In this document: positions 10,767 to 24,300 of the stretch, piece after piece | Layout of the letters: the number at the start of each line of letters is the position of its first letter | How positions within the stretch are numbered: position 1 is the stretch's first letter | Assembly: GCA_036971475.1 (NCBI GenBank) | Contig: JBAIZL010000005.1 | Span: 67,198,655 to 67,262,654, forward strand | Direction: 5' to 3' | DNA from: Prosapia bicincta | Taxonomy: Eukaryota; Arthropoda; Insecta; Hemiptera; Cercopidae | DNA length: 64,000 bases | Translations under genes and position numbers: made by a program | Notes under the pieces: generated by a model | Told to the model about the DNA's origin: nothing | The model's input: the letters and a program-made list of their open reading frames with translations, nothing else | Databases searched by the model: none

Positions 10767-12184
10767 AACATAAAATAAACTTAAAATATGTTTACTTTTT
10801 CTTAAACTTAAGATTAATGGAGAATAGTCATTTCCAAAGATGAGTTTGTCACCTTTTATGACTACTGACGTCAATTTAGACTCAGTATCGAGTGCCATAA
10901 ACAGAGTATAAATTCAAATCAGTTTCAGTACTACTTGTGAAACAGGTCTTTCGAAATAAATATCTTCACCCAACCAAAGTAGGCGCAGTTATAAATTTTA
11001 ACGTGAACAAATATACTCGTCATTTAATATTTATTCTATTTTGTGCTTTTTATTACCTTTCATGTTATTATTACTACATTTACAACCAAGACTGCGGTTA
11101 TAAAGCGTGCTAAAAAAATGGATATGTAAGTGGTATTTATAAGAAAACAAGGTAATTTTAAAATAAAATAAAAATTGATCATACCACAGTTACAAAATAT
11201 AATTTTGTTGAAGTAAACATATTTCTTGTTAGATTCTGACAGGTTTAGTCACAATTAAAAATTTAGGATATGAAAAATCAATGATATCAAGATTTTATTC
11301 TGTTTGAGGTTGTTGATATTTTAGACGCCTGGGGCTCCTGTCAATTTCTGAAATATATTCAGTAGCCTAGAAATTATTCTAGGATACACTGTGTGTTAAG
11401 TAAAAGGGATATTTATAATTATTATAATATTCCACTAGGCTCTACAAAAACGTATTAGTTATTCTTAGGTCCGCTCACTTCGTTCACTTCTATCAAACGT
11501 TCACTTTTATTTTCCTTGACACCTTCGGATAATCTATATCAATCAGAACTTTCAGGGTACTCAGGACGTTTCAATACATAAAAGTATTTTGTTCGAATGA
11601 AGTTATCAATAGCAACAAAAAAAAAATAGGTTATTGCTAGGATTGGCAGAAACGTTTGCTATTCAAGATAGGGCGACACTTGCTTTGGCAATTCTAGAAA
11701 GATAATGATCAAGTTTACATCTGCCGTCCTTGATCATCTCGGCAGTCAGATAACGGCTTGGGATATTCCACAGAAGTTTATTTTTAGAGTTAAATTTATC
11801 CTAACGATTTTTTTCCAGATTATTCGCATACATAACGGCATTCATTGACAAACATGAAAAAGTGGTAATGTTAATAGAGCAACTATTTACTAAAAACAAT
11901 AACTGATTGTATTTGTTCGAAAAATGTTATTTACGGAATGAATCAGTGGAAGTTGTCGTTTACTAAACTTTTAATTTGATGTCTCATTAGGTCAAATTGG
12001 TCCCTAATGATAAGTTTTGTAGAAATGTACAGATTATGCTGCTGACCACGTAGGCGATAGGAACTGAAGAAACGTTAATCTGTTACATATTTGCAATTAC
12101 ATTTTGTTGCAATTTTTACTTTTACCCAAATACTTCCAAATATAAAATATTTAATAAATTCCCTGACCAAAGAGAAATTCTTTT
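10765..12184. other. intergenic, nothing recognised
   Basis: No supported gene, RNA gene or tandem repeat. Confidence 0.4.
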
Positions 12185-12285
12185 ATTATACGGCAGGGAA
12201 ATTTACTTACGGTGTTTTATCTGTGCTACGTGCACAAAGTGGCAGCCTTTGGGAATGGCTGGATACGTGTAACGTACAGAGTTGA
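12185..12285. repeat. dispersed repeat family D, diverged copy
   Basis: GGCAGGGAAATTTACTTACG, GTTTTATCTGTGCTACGTG and CAGCCTTTGGGA line up with the blocks at 16,456-16,535 (GAGGGAAATTTATTGTCCCC, GTTTTATCTGTCGTACGTG, TGCCCTTAGGGA). The GTAAGT on the minus strand within it is therefore part of the repeat, not evidence for an exon. Confidence 0.45.
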
Positions 12286-13059
12286 GAACCAACTGTAACA
12301 TTTTTTATGATTATGAAAGTTTATCGTAATATTTAATTTAATACCTTTTTGACGTTAAGTTTTATATTTTGATATTTTACTTGTTCATTAAATAAACAAC
12401 AATGGGTTGGTTTGGTCCATGGTAAGTAGATATTAAATACTGCTATACTCATATTACTTGTATTTTATAGCGAATTCTATGAGCCCCTTCCCATCAGTGT
12501 TTTGGATAAATATACAACAATTTACATTATGTAACATGTGACATCAAGTGGGATAGTATACACAATGTAATAAACGTTTTCACGTAGACCTTATCTACTA
12601 TTAATTATATTGGGATAGCATTTGTTCTTTCACGAAGGGTTAAATGGAGACGGTTATTTTAAAGTTGCTGCGAAGTGACGTATTGAATGCACTAAATAAA
12701 GATAATATTAGGCCAATAGTACAAGACTAAAATTCTCAGATCCTTTATGTTAGTGGAGTTAATTTGTCGGTTACTCTACCAGCCCCCTTTAAAATATATG
12801 TTTTTCTAGAGTATACAAAAGCATAAAGCTCCGCATTTTACAGCAAATTTTGCAAAAGGATCATTTTGTATTTTTTATATCAAATCTTTTAAACTTTAAT
12901 ATTCTTATTTGATCTGTGAGAAAACACGTACATCTACAGTCACTTCAGAACAACAAAAATTTTCGAAACGCACAATATCCGATATATTTCAGAAAAGACA
13001 CAAATATTTTAATTGTAGCAGAATATGTTTTTGACATTTACTTTTACCCTCTTACTCAC

Positions 13060-13213
13060 CCTTCCAGTGGACTGTGAACAATAAGGGGTATTCTAGTCTT
13101 TCCCACTTGTTCTTTAGATTGTACAGCTGCACCTCCGACACATATTTCCTTAGTTTTACACCATAGGCTTTTTATTTCAGCGCAATATTGTTTAGGTTTA
13201 TCACCTTTTCCCG
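13060..13213 (-). CDS. candidate internal exon, function unknown
   Basis: A minus-strand open frame ends in CCACTGGAAGG followed by GTGAGT (complement of 13,054-13,059), a strong donor. The encoded segment includes EICVGGAAVQSKEQVGKTR and ends IPLIVHSPLEG, with normal amino-acid variety. The donor would interrupt a codon after two bases. The acceptor is weak: CTATAG at 13,214-13,219 gives the start used here, with a poor pyrimidine tract. I do not recognise the protein. It could belong to the same minus-strand gene as the 8.2-kb candidate, with missing exons between, or be chance. Confidence 0.25.
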
Positions 13214-13970
13214 CTATAGTTTTAGTTATTCTATTACTATTATTAATAAATTTGATCAACCACCTATAGATCTAAAATGTAGATAATATATTTATTAAGT
13301 TATTACGTTTATAGTACATTACTTTATTTCTAAAAAAGAATGTATAGTATTGCCAGAAAAAATTTAGGTAATTTTTCTGTTTTAATTATTTTTGTTATTT
13401 TAAAACTAATTTAATTTAATTTAAACTCATACGGCAGTAAATTAATAACTTTATCAAATAATATATTAAGTTTCACACTGAGTGTTGGGAAAAAATATTT
13501 AAATACAGTAGATAGTCGCAATAAAAGTTTACAACTACTTAAAGTGGTTTTAGGTGAAAATCAGAGACAAAATTAAAATAGAAATTTTGAAGAACTGCAG
13601 AAGGGGAGAGAATAAATTATCTGTAACTCATGGTTTTGGAGCAGCTTCTAATGAGAGTTAACAAACGCTAATCCTAACAATACTACAACTGTTATTATAA
13701 TTTCCATATATAGACTAAATAAACTAGAAAATAATTTGGAAAGCGGCTAAACGCAAATAATCGTCCACATAGGGAAATTATGGTTTGAAGGAATTAAAAA
13801 ACCAAAAATGGAGGTATTTAGGACGGAACGGTTTGTCAATCGATCTAAAGCCTACAGAAGACTTAAGTCAATACTACTGAATATTACGTAGATACTTATC
13901 TGTCTCCGGTATGATCGGGAGAATCCATCTTGGCAGCTTGATGACGCATAATAGAGTTTTGTTTTTTATA
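13214..13970. other. intergenic, nothing recognised
   Basis: AT-rich; no supported features. Confidence 0.4.
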
Positions 13971-14303
13971 CACACCGCCTAGGAGCTCTCAGAATAGGCA
14001 CACCGCCTAGGAGCTCTCAGAATAGGCACACCGCCTAGGAGCTCTCAGAATAGGCACACCGCCTAGGAGCTCTCAGAATAAGTACACCGCCTAGGAGCTC
14101 TCAGAATAGGCACACCGCCTAGGAGCTCTCAGAATAGGCACACCGCCTAGGAGCTCTCAGAATAGGCACACCGCCTAGGAGCTCTCAGAATAGGCACACC
14201 GCCTAGGAGCTCTCAGAATAGGCACACCGCCTAAGAGCTCTCAGAATAGGCACATCGCCTATTAACTCTCAGAATAGACACACCGCCTAGGAGCTCTCAG
14301 AAT
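13971..14303. repeat. 28-bp minisatellite, about 12 copies
   Basis: The unit is CACACCGCCTAGGAGCTCTC followed by AGAATAGG. It contains two adjacent six-base palindromes, CCTAGG and GAGCTC, and is GC-rich against AT-rich flanks. Most units are identical; variants cluster near 14,080 (AAGTACACC) and at 14,232-14,275. Near-identity suggests recent expansion. Confidence 0.98.
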
Positions 14304-15138
14304 ATAAATTGGAACATCCTCCCTTTAAAAGGAACTTTGACAAATAAACCTTCTCGGGCCGTGGATGGTGTACATACTTACAATATGTAAAAGTTTACAA
14401 GATTTACCTTGTGCCAGGGGTCTATAATGAATAAGGTTACCTTCGAGTAGCTGGATTCCTTGGGGCAACGTCTGATCGATCAGAAGAGATCCCTGCAGTC
14501 ACCTGCTAAAAAAAAATAAGGTTACCTGATACTCACGAGCCTTCCTTCACAACTCTCTCTGTTCGACTTTGCTAATCGATTTAACTTAACATCATTTAAA
14601 AAGGTCCGAAACTTTCAGGTTTGTAGTAATCAGCTGCTTATGAGCGGGCTCTGACGCGTGCTGCAGTCGTGCGGCGACCATTGAAACTAATAACTATTTT
14701 TCCTCGTTTAATTTATTGACTGTTGTGCGATGATACAAAAAGGCATTACATTTCTATGACCCCGGCAGGGAATGATTTTACTTTTAGTCCGCAACAATTC
14801 TTATGTGGTGCCATTATTTCCATTAAAATTCCATTCAACCAAACGATACTCAATAGTTTTACTGTTATAAAGAAAGCCTATCGTGTACTAGTTTAAGGTA
14901 TTGTCTTGATTATCATGAATCTGGCACCTATACACAGAGTAAACGCAAAGTTTCTTTTAATACTAGCAACTTTTCTAATAAATGATGAAACTGTTTGTAT
15001 ATCGAATCCAGTTTAAACTCGAATCGATCTTACACCGATTTATAGTATTTTTATTACTGGTTTCGAGTGCTGAAATAAGCATGTACTAGTTACTTTGTAT
15101 TTAGAACGGTACCGTATTCGATTTCATTGTATTTTTTA
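14304..15138. other. intergenic, nothing recognised
   Basis: Mixed composition with somewhat GC-richer patches at 14,350-14,660. No open frame or RNA structure I can support. Confidence 0.4.
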
Positions 15139-15829
15139 GTCGTTTTATATTCCGTTGTTTGTTTGTTTTATATTGCATTGTTTATCCTTATAAATTGCAT
15201 TGTTTGGTGTTATATATTGCATTGTTTGGTGGTTACATATTGCATGGTTTGGTCGTTATATATTGCATCGTTTGTTCGTTATATATTGCATTGTTTGGTA
15301 TTTTTTTATTGCATTGTTTATCCTTAGATATTGCATTGTTTGGTCGTTACATATTGCATTGTTTGTTCGTTATATATTGCATTGTTTGGTCGTTATATAT
15401 TGTATTGTTTATCCCTATACACTGCACTGTTTGGTCGTTACATTTTGCATTGTTTGGTCGTTATATATTGCATTGTTTGGTCGTTATATATTGCATTGTT
15501 TGGTAACTATATATTGCATTGTTTGGTCGTTATATATTGCCTTGTTTGGTCGCTATATATTGCATTGTTTGGTCGTTATATATTGCCTTGTTTGGTCGCT
15601 ATATATTGCATTATTTGGTCGTTATATATTGCATTGTTTGGTCGTTATATATTGCATTGTTTGGTCGCTATATATTGCCTTGTTTGGTCATTATATATTG
15701 CATTGTTTGGTCGCTATATATTGCATTGTTTGGTCGTTATATATTGCATTGTTTGGTCGCAATATATTGCATTGTTTGGTCGTTATATATTGCCTTGTTT
15801 GGTCGTTATATATTGCCTTGTTTATCGTT
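15139..15829. repeat. 23-bp minisatellite, about 30 copies
   Basis: The unit is GTTTGGTCGTTATATATTGC followed by ATT. The left part is diverged (TTTATCCTTATAAATTGC and similar); the right part is homogeneous with C/T and GCAT/GCCT variants. Since 23 is not a multiple of three, every plus frame stays open and gives overlapping spurious cysteine/isoleucine-rich frames. These are not genes. Confidence 0.98.
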
Positions 15830-16445
15830 ATGTACTTGCAGATCTTCAGGTTGTAAAGCAATAATCAAATTACAATAACCTTATACTCAACTATTTGCGG
15901 ATAGAGGAGTTTATGGATGAGAGTGTATTGTGATCACGACATCAAACAACTGGGTCTTTGTACTAATGTATACATCTATTTAGCGTGTAGGTACAGTTTG
16001 AATTGTAAGTTACACAATGAATTCCAGCCTAAATGTTAAGTGCGTCAGTGGAATTAGACAAAAATAATACACTTATAATAGTATAATAATAATAATAATA
16101 GAGCTAGAGAAATAATACCAGACCCAGACTGTAATTTGAAGGACGTATTAACTGTTAATGTGAGTGTTAAGTATATGTAACTTTCTTTAGAAAAGATATT
16201 ATTTCCGTTTTGTTAATCAAACAAATTACAACGCTTCGGCCTATCTATATTATATTGCTCGTTTTCAAGTTTTCAATACTCTAAAATTACTCGATATTAA
16301 TAACAGTTAATATATCTACACACTTGTTGGTATCTAGTTGTGACTATTTACCTGTATTTACTTTTATTAAAGATGTATTAATAAATGTAGCAGTGTAAGA
16401 ACACACTGAGTACCTCAGTCTCAGTTTCCTTTCATAACTATACTT
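15830..16445. other. intergenic with a small (TAA)n run
   Basis: A short (TAA)n tract lies near 16,083-16,101. Otherwise nothing recognised. Confidence 0.5.
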
Positions 16446-16585
16446 GCATTACGAGAGAGGGAAATTTATTGTCCCCGTTTTATCTGTCGTACGTGTCACA
16501 ACAGGGATGCCCTTAGGGACCGACGAGACGTGCCACGGGTTCCGCTGAGAGCAACAGTACAGACAACACCGTAATGTTTCAAACT
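16446..16585. repeat. dispersed repeat family D, best-preserved copy
   Basis: Contains GAGGGAAATTTATTGTCCCC, GTTTTATCTGTCGTACGTG, TGCCCTTAGGGACCGACGAG and GTGCCACGGGTTCCGC. Blocks are shared in order with 6,832-6,975 and 12,185-12,285. The 60-codon minus open frame here is inside the repeat. Confidence 0.5.
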
Positions 16586-18338
16586 GTTGATAAATATTAA
16601 CAAAGTTGCTTAATATAATAGAAATAGGCAACGATCGTGGAATTTGGAGTTGAGTGTAAAAAAGGTTTTTAATTTTTACTTGACGTTAAAGAGCATTTAA
16701 GATTGTACTTCAAATGGTATCAAAATGGTATTTCTCATTGGGAAAATTTTTAATACTTTTGTTTTAATAAATTTAAGTTGAAATAAAAAAAATGAAAACA
16801 TTGATAATAAATGAGTTAATCCTAGTTAGGAATTATATTATTAACCTTTCAAATCTAAAATGATTAGTAACAATATTTGCATCCTTTTGATTTTATTGTA
16901 TGATAAAATCTTTTGTTTAAATTTTAACTCCAGAAAGTACATTTATTAGCATTGACAAAAAACTAGGATATCTACAAATGTTTTTTAGGCATACGCACAG
17001 TGCGCGTGCGGGATCATAACACAAACTTTATTTAGATTATGATGTTTAGTTCTATTAAACTTTTTGGCTAGACCACAGAGGTCACGAAATTTACTTCCAA
17101 ACATCTTAATCAATATTAAAGGATTAAATGACCTTTATCTCTTAACAATGCCTTCCATATCCTTTGGAAAATGAATACAATAAAGCGGCAAACTCAATAA
17201 TAGCATGGTGTTGGCTCCTTAATGTATGATGTTGGTAAAAATCACAATCCTCTTCATGACTGGAGAAATAAATACGTGTGGAGAAGTAACCAAAATATGT
17301 GTTCCATAAATTTTAAGTTAGGTCTTTTCTTTGTACTTCTTAGTTATTTGTTAACACAAAAAGATGGAAATTTGATTGAGGAAAAAACAAGTAGTTAATT
17401 ACTTACAGACCTATTGATAAGCTATGGAAATACCGAACATGTTAGCAAAAACTTTATAAAAGAAGTCATATTGAAAGAAACCACTGGGATGAAAAGGGCA
17501 TTTTTATAAACGATGATGTAATGAAGTCTTAGAACCGAGTGAAGGATATGAGGGGGAATCGAAGCTGGAGGAAAACGTCTAAAATAGAATCCTTTGACGG
17601 CGGGTCTGCGGGTATACAAAGGCGGTAGCAATTAGTGTGAGCACACCGAGCAGACTTCTAGTTGAGCTGAATAAAGTGTCTTATACTGGGGGTTTTAAAC
17701 ATTTAAATCTGTTAAAGTACTATTTGTTGCAATTGCTAGGTCGGGAGGGAAGTATTTGGGCAAATCTAGTTGAACATTTAATGGGTCTTGACAAATGAAG
17801 TGGAATAATAGAAAAACAAATTATCAACATGAATAAAAAATCTAAATGTCTTTATATCTTGGTGTTTTTTAATGTATTATCTTATTGACATCACAAGACA
17901 CAGCCTAAAGTGAGTTTTAACTGTTTAAACTCAACTTCAATCAAAAACTATAGACAGAATTAATTTCAATGAGAAGTACTAATTTTCTGCAAAATACTAA
18001 TTTTACTCAAAACTATTTACTTTTACAAATTTTAAAAATGTTTATCTATTAGCCCCAACATAACAGTTGTTTTTGTTTCACCGATATAGGCGCTGCATTT
18101 CTCAGTTATTTATTCCCTGCCCTTCATGTACCTAATGTTCTCCAAAAGCTACACCTAACTCGAAAACTCTCCTGGAGAAACCGTACGGAATTACTGGTCA
18201 AGATTTTCTAGTATGATAAATTCAAAATAAACAAAAAAGCAAAAACTTTATAGAAAGGAAATATAAAATTAAGGCTAGTTTTAAAGATAATGTAAAAATT
18301 GTTTCTATTTGTTAAGAATATTACTGGTTTTCTATGGT
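16586..18338. other. intergenic, nothing recognised
   Basis: AT-rich; a modestly GC-richer patch at 17,560-17,660 shows no repeat or domain I recognise. Confidence 0.4.
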
Positions 18339-21300
18339 GTTGCTTAATAGCATGTCAAAATAACTATTGTAGGTAGAAAGTTGTTACTATAACGTAAATA
18401 TGTAAGTAAGCATACGTTTATAGTTAAGGCATTATGTTGCATACAATATTTGTTGTATAATAGCATGTCAAAATAACTATTGTAGGTAGATAGTTGTTAC
18501 TATAACGTAAATATGTAAGTAAGCATACGTTTATAGTTAAGGCATTATGTTGCATACAATATTTGTTGTATAATAGCATGTCAAAATAACTATTGTAGGT
18601 AGATAGTTGTTACTATAACGTAAATATGTAAGTAAGCATACGTTTATAGTTAAGGCATTATGTTGCATACAATATTTGTTGCTTAATAGCATGTCAAAAT
18701 AACTATTGTAGGTAGATAGCTGTTACTATAACGTAAATATGTAAGTAAGCATACGTTTATAGTTAAGGCATGTATGTTGCATACAATATTAGTTGCTTAA
18801 TATCATGTCAAAATAACTATTGTAGGTAGATAGTTGTTACTATAACGTAAATATGTAAGTAAGCATACGTTTATAGTTAAGGCATGTATGTTGCATACAA
18901 TATTAGTTGCTTAATATCATGTCAAAATAACTATTGTAGGTAGATAGCTGTTACTATAAATTAAATATGTAAGTAAGCATACGTTTATAGTTAAGGCATG
19001 TATGTTGCATACAATATTAGTTGCTTAATAGCATGTCAAAATAACTATTGTAGGTAGATAGCTGTTACTATAACGTAAATATGTAAGTAAGCATACGTTT
19101 ATAGTTAAGGCATGTATGTTGCATACAATATTAGTTGCTTAATATCATGTCAAAATAACTATTGTAGGTAGATAGTTGTTACTATAACGTAAATATGTAA
19201 GTAAGCATACGTTTATAGTTAAGGCATGTATGTTGCATACAATATTTGTTGCTTAATATCATGTCAAAATAACTATTGTAGGTAGATAGCTGTTACTATA
19301 ACGTAAATATGTAAGTAAGCATACGTTTATAGTTAAGGCATGTATGTTGCATACAATATTTGTTGCTTAATAGCATGTCAAAATAACTATTGTAGGTAGA
19401 TAGCTGTTACTATAACGTAAATATGTAAGTAAGCATACGTTTATAGTTAAGGCATGTATGTTGCATACAATATTAGTTGCTTAATATCATGTCAAAATAA
19501 CTATTGTAGGTAGATAGCGGTTACTATAACGTAAATATGTAAGTAAGCATACGTTTATAGTTAAGGCATGTATGTTGCATACAATATTAGTTGCTTAATA
19601 GCATGTCAAAATAACTATTGTAGGTAGATAGCTGTTACTATAACGTAAATATGTAAGTAAGCATACGTTTATAGTTAAGGCATGTATGTTGCATACAATA
19701 TTAGTTGCTTAATATCATGTCAAAATAACTATTGTAGGTAGATAGTTGTTACTATAACGTAAATATGTAAGTAAGCATACGTTTATAGTTAAGGCATGTA
19801 TGTTGCTTACAATATTAGTTGCTTAATATCATGTCAAAATAACTATTGTAGGTAGATAGCTGTTACTATAACGTAAATATGCAAGTAAGCATACGTTTAT
19901 AGTTAAGGCATGTATGTTGCATACAATATTTGTTGCTTAATAGCATGTCAAAATAACTATTGTAGGTAGATAGCTGTTACTATAACGTAAATATGTAAGT
20001 TAGCATATGTTTATAGTTAAGGCATGTATGTTGCATACAATATTAGTTGCTTAATATCATGTCAAAATAACTATTGTAGGTAGATAGCTGTTACTATAAC
20101 GTAAATATGTAAGTAAGCATACGTTTATAGTTAAGGCATGTATGTTGCATACAATATTTGTTGCTTAATAGCATGTCAAAATAACTATTGTAGGTAGATA
20201 GCTGTTACTATAACGTAAATATGTAAGTAAGCATACGTTTATAGTTAAGGCATGTATGTTGCATACAATATTTGTTGCTTAATAGCATGTCAAAATAACT
20301 ATTGTAGGTAGATAGCTGTTACTATAACTTAAATATGTAAGTAAGCATACGTTTATAGTTAAGGCATGTATGTTGCATACAATATTAGTTGCTTAATAGC
20401 ATGTCAAAATAACTATTGTAGGTAGATAGCTGTTACTATAACGTAAATATGTAAGTAAGCATACGTTTATAGTTAAGGCATGTATGTTGCATACAATATT
20501 AGTTGCTTAATATCATGTCAAAATAACTATTGTAGGTAGATAGTTGTTACTATAACGTAAATATGTAAGTAAGCATACGTTTATAGTTAAGGCATGTATG
20601 TTGCATACAATATTAGTTGCTTAATATCATGTCAAAATAACTATTGTAGGTAGATAGCTGTTACTATAACTTAAATATGTAAGTAAGCATACGTTTATAG
20701 TTAAGGCATGTATGTTGCATACAATATTTGTTGCTTAATAGCATGTCAAAATAACTATTGTAGGTAGATAGCTGTTACTATAACGTAAATATGTAAGTAA
20801 GCATACGTTTATAGTTAAGGCATGTATGTTGCATACAATATTAGTTGCTTAATATCATGTCAAAATAACTATTGTAGGTAGATAGTTGTTACTATAACGT
20901 AAATATGTAAGTAAGCATACGTTTATAGTTAAGGCATGTATGTTGCATACAATATTAGTTGCTTAATATCATGTCAAAATAACTATTGTAGGTAGATAGC
21001 TGTTACTATAACTTAAATATGTAAGTAAGCATACGTTTATAGTTAAGGCATGTATGTTGCATACAATATTAGTTGCTTAATAGCATGTCAAAATAACTAT
21101 TGTAGGTAGATAGTTGTTACTATAACGTAAATATGTAAGTAAGCATACGTTTATAGTTAAGGCATGTATGTTGCATACAATATTAGTTGCTTAATAGCAT
21201 GTCAAAATAACTATTGTAGGTAGATAGCTGTTACTATAACGTAAATATGTAAGTAAGCATACGTTTATAGTTAAGGTATGTATGTTGCATACAATATTTG

Positions 21301-24300
21301 TTGCTTAATAGCATGTCAAAATAACTATTGTAGGTAGATAGTTGTTACTATAACTTAAATATGTAAGTAAGCATACGTTTATAGTTAAGGCATGTATGTT
21401 GCATACAATATTTGTTGCTTAATATCATGTCAAAATAACTATTGTAGGTAGATAGCTGTTACTATAACGTAAATATGTAAGTAAGCATACGTTTATAGTT
21501 AAGGCATGTATGTTGCATACAATATTAGTTGCTTAATAGCATGTCAAAATAACTATTGTAGGTAGATAGTTGTTACTATAACGTAAATATGTAAGTAAGC
21601 ATACGTTTATAGTTAAGGCATGTATGTTGCATACAATATTAGTTGCTTAATATCATGTCAAAATAACTATTGTAGGTAGATAGTTGTTACTATAACGTAA
21701 ATATGTAAGTAAGCATACGTTTATAGTTAAGGCATGTATGTTGCATACAATATTAGTTGCTTAATAGTATGTCAAAATAACTATTGTAGGTAGAAAGTTG
21801 TTACTATAACGTAAATATGTAAGTAAGCATACGTTTATAGTTAAGGCATGTATGTTGCATACAATATTAGTTGCTTAATATCATGTCAAAATAACTATTG
21901 TAGGTAGATAGTTGTTACTATAACGTAAATATGTAAGTAAGCATACGTTTATAGTTAAGGCATGTATGTTGCATACAATATTAGTTGCTTAATAGCATGT
22001 CAAAATAACTATTGTAGGTAGAAAGTTGTTACTATAACGTAAATATGTAAGTAAGCATACGTTTATAGTTAAGGCATGTATGTTGCTTACAATATTAGTT
22101 GCTTAATAGCATGTCAAAATAACTATTGTAGGTAGATAGCTGTTACTATAACGTAGATATGTAAGTAAGCATACGTTTATAGTTAAGGCATGTATGTTGC
22201 ATACAATATTAGTTGCTTAATAGCATGTCAAAATAACTATTGTAGGTAGAAAGTTGTTACTATAACGTAGATATGTAAGTAAGCATACGTTTATAGTTAA
22301 GGCATGTATGTTGCATACAATATTAGTTGCTTAATAGCATGTCAAAATAACTATTGTAGGTAGAAAGTTGTTACTATAACGTAGATATGTAAGTAAGCAT
22401 ACGTTTATAGTTAAGGCATGTATGTTGCATACAATATTAGTTGCTTAATAGCATGTCAAAATAACTATTGTAGGTAGAAAGTTGTTACTATAACGTAGAT
22501 ATGTAAGTAAGCATACGTTTATAGTTAAGGCATGTATGTTGCATACAATATTTGTTGCTTAATATCATGTCATAATAACTATTGTAGGTAGATAGCTGTT
22601 ACTATAACTTAAATATGTAAGTAAGCATACGTTTATAGTTAAGGCATGTATGTTGCATACAATATTTGTTGCTTAATAGCATGTCAAAATAACTATTGTA
22701 GGTAGATAGCTGTTACTATAACGTAAATATGTAAGTAAGCATACGTTTATAGTTAAGGCATGTATGTTGCATACAATATTAGTTGCTTAATATCATGTCA
22801 AAATAACTATTGTAGGTAGATAGTTGTTACTATAACGTAAATATGTAAGTAAGCATACGTTTATAGTTAAGGCATGTATGTTGCATACAATATTAGTTGC
22901 TTAATATCATGTCAAAATACTATTGTAGGTAGATAGCTGTTACTATAACGTAAATATGTAAGTAAGCATACGTTTATAGTTAAGGCATGTATGTTGCATA
23001 CAATATTAGTTGCTTAATAGCATGTCAAAATAACTATTGTAGGTAGAAAGTTGTTACTATAACGTAAATATGTACGTAAGCATACGTTTATAGTTAAGGC
23101 ATGTATGTTGCTTACAATATTAGTTGCTTAATAGCATGTCAAAATAACTATTGTAGGTAGATAGCTGTTACTATAACGTAGATATGTAAGTAAGCATACG
23201 TTTATAGTTAAGGCATGTATGTTGCATACAATATTAGTTGCTTAATAGCATGTCAAAATAACTATTGTAGGTAGAAAGTTGTTACTATAACGTAGATATG
23301 TAAGTAAGCATACGTTTATAGTTAAGGCATGTATGTTGCATACAATATTAGTTGCTTAATAGCATGTCAAAATAACTATTGTAGGTAGAAAGTTGTTACT
23401 ATAACGTAGATATGTAAGTAAGCATACGTTTATAGTTAAGGCATGTATGTTGCATACAATATTTGTTGCTTAATATCATGTCATAATAACTATTGTAGGT
23501 AGATAGCTGTTACTATAACTTAAATATGTAAGTAAGCATACGTTTATAGTTAAGGCATGTATGTTGCATACAATATTTGTTGCTTAATAGCATGTCAAAA
23601 TAACTATTGTAGGTAGATAGCTGTTACTATAACGTAAATATGTAAGTAAGCATACGTTTATAGTTAAGGCATGTATGTTGCATACAATATTAGTTGCTTA
23701 ATATCATGTCAAAATAACTATTGTAGGTAGATAGCTGTTACTATAACGTAAATATGTAAGTAAGCATACGTTTATAGTTAAGGCATGTATGTTGCATACA
23801 ATATTAGTTGCTTAATATCATGTCAAAATACTATTGTAGGTAGATAGCTGTTACTATAACGTAAATATGTAAGTAAGCATACGTTTATAGTTAAGGCATG
23901 TATGTTGCATACAATATTAGTTGCTTAATAGTATGTCAAAATAACTATTGTAGGTAGATAGCTGTTACTATAACGTAAATATGTAAGTAAGCATACGTTT
24001 ATAGTTAAGGCATGTATGTTGCATACAGTATTAGTTGCTTAATATCATGTCAAAATAACTATTGTAGGTAGATAGTTGTTACTATAACGTAAATATGTAA
24101 GTAAGCATACGTTTATAGTTAAGGCATGTATGTTGCATACAATATTAGTTGCTTAATATCATGTCAAAATACTATTGTAGGTAGATAGCTGTTACTATAA
24201 CGTAAATATGTAAGTAAGCATACGTTTATAGTTAAGGCATGTATGTTGCATACAATATTTGTTGCTTAATAGCATGTCAAAATAACTATTGTAGGTAGAT

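Noticed and set aside
12190..12280. GTAAGT donor on minus suggesting an exon
   Set aside because: It lies within dispersed repeat family D, whose other copies lack the donor.
15127..15878. Several overlapping plus-strand frames of 115-218 codons
   Set aside because: All lie in the 23-bp minisatellite and use all three frames of the same repeat.
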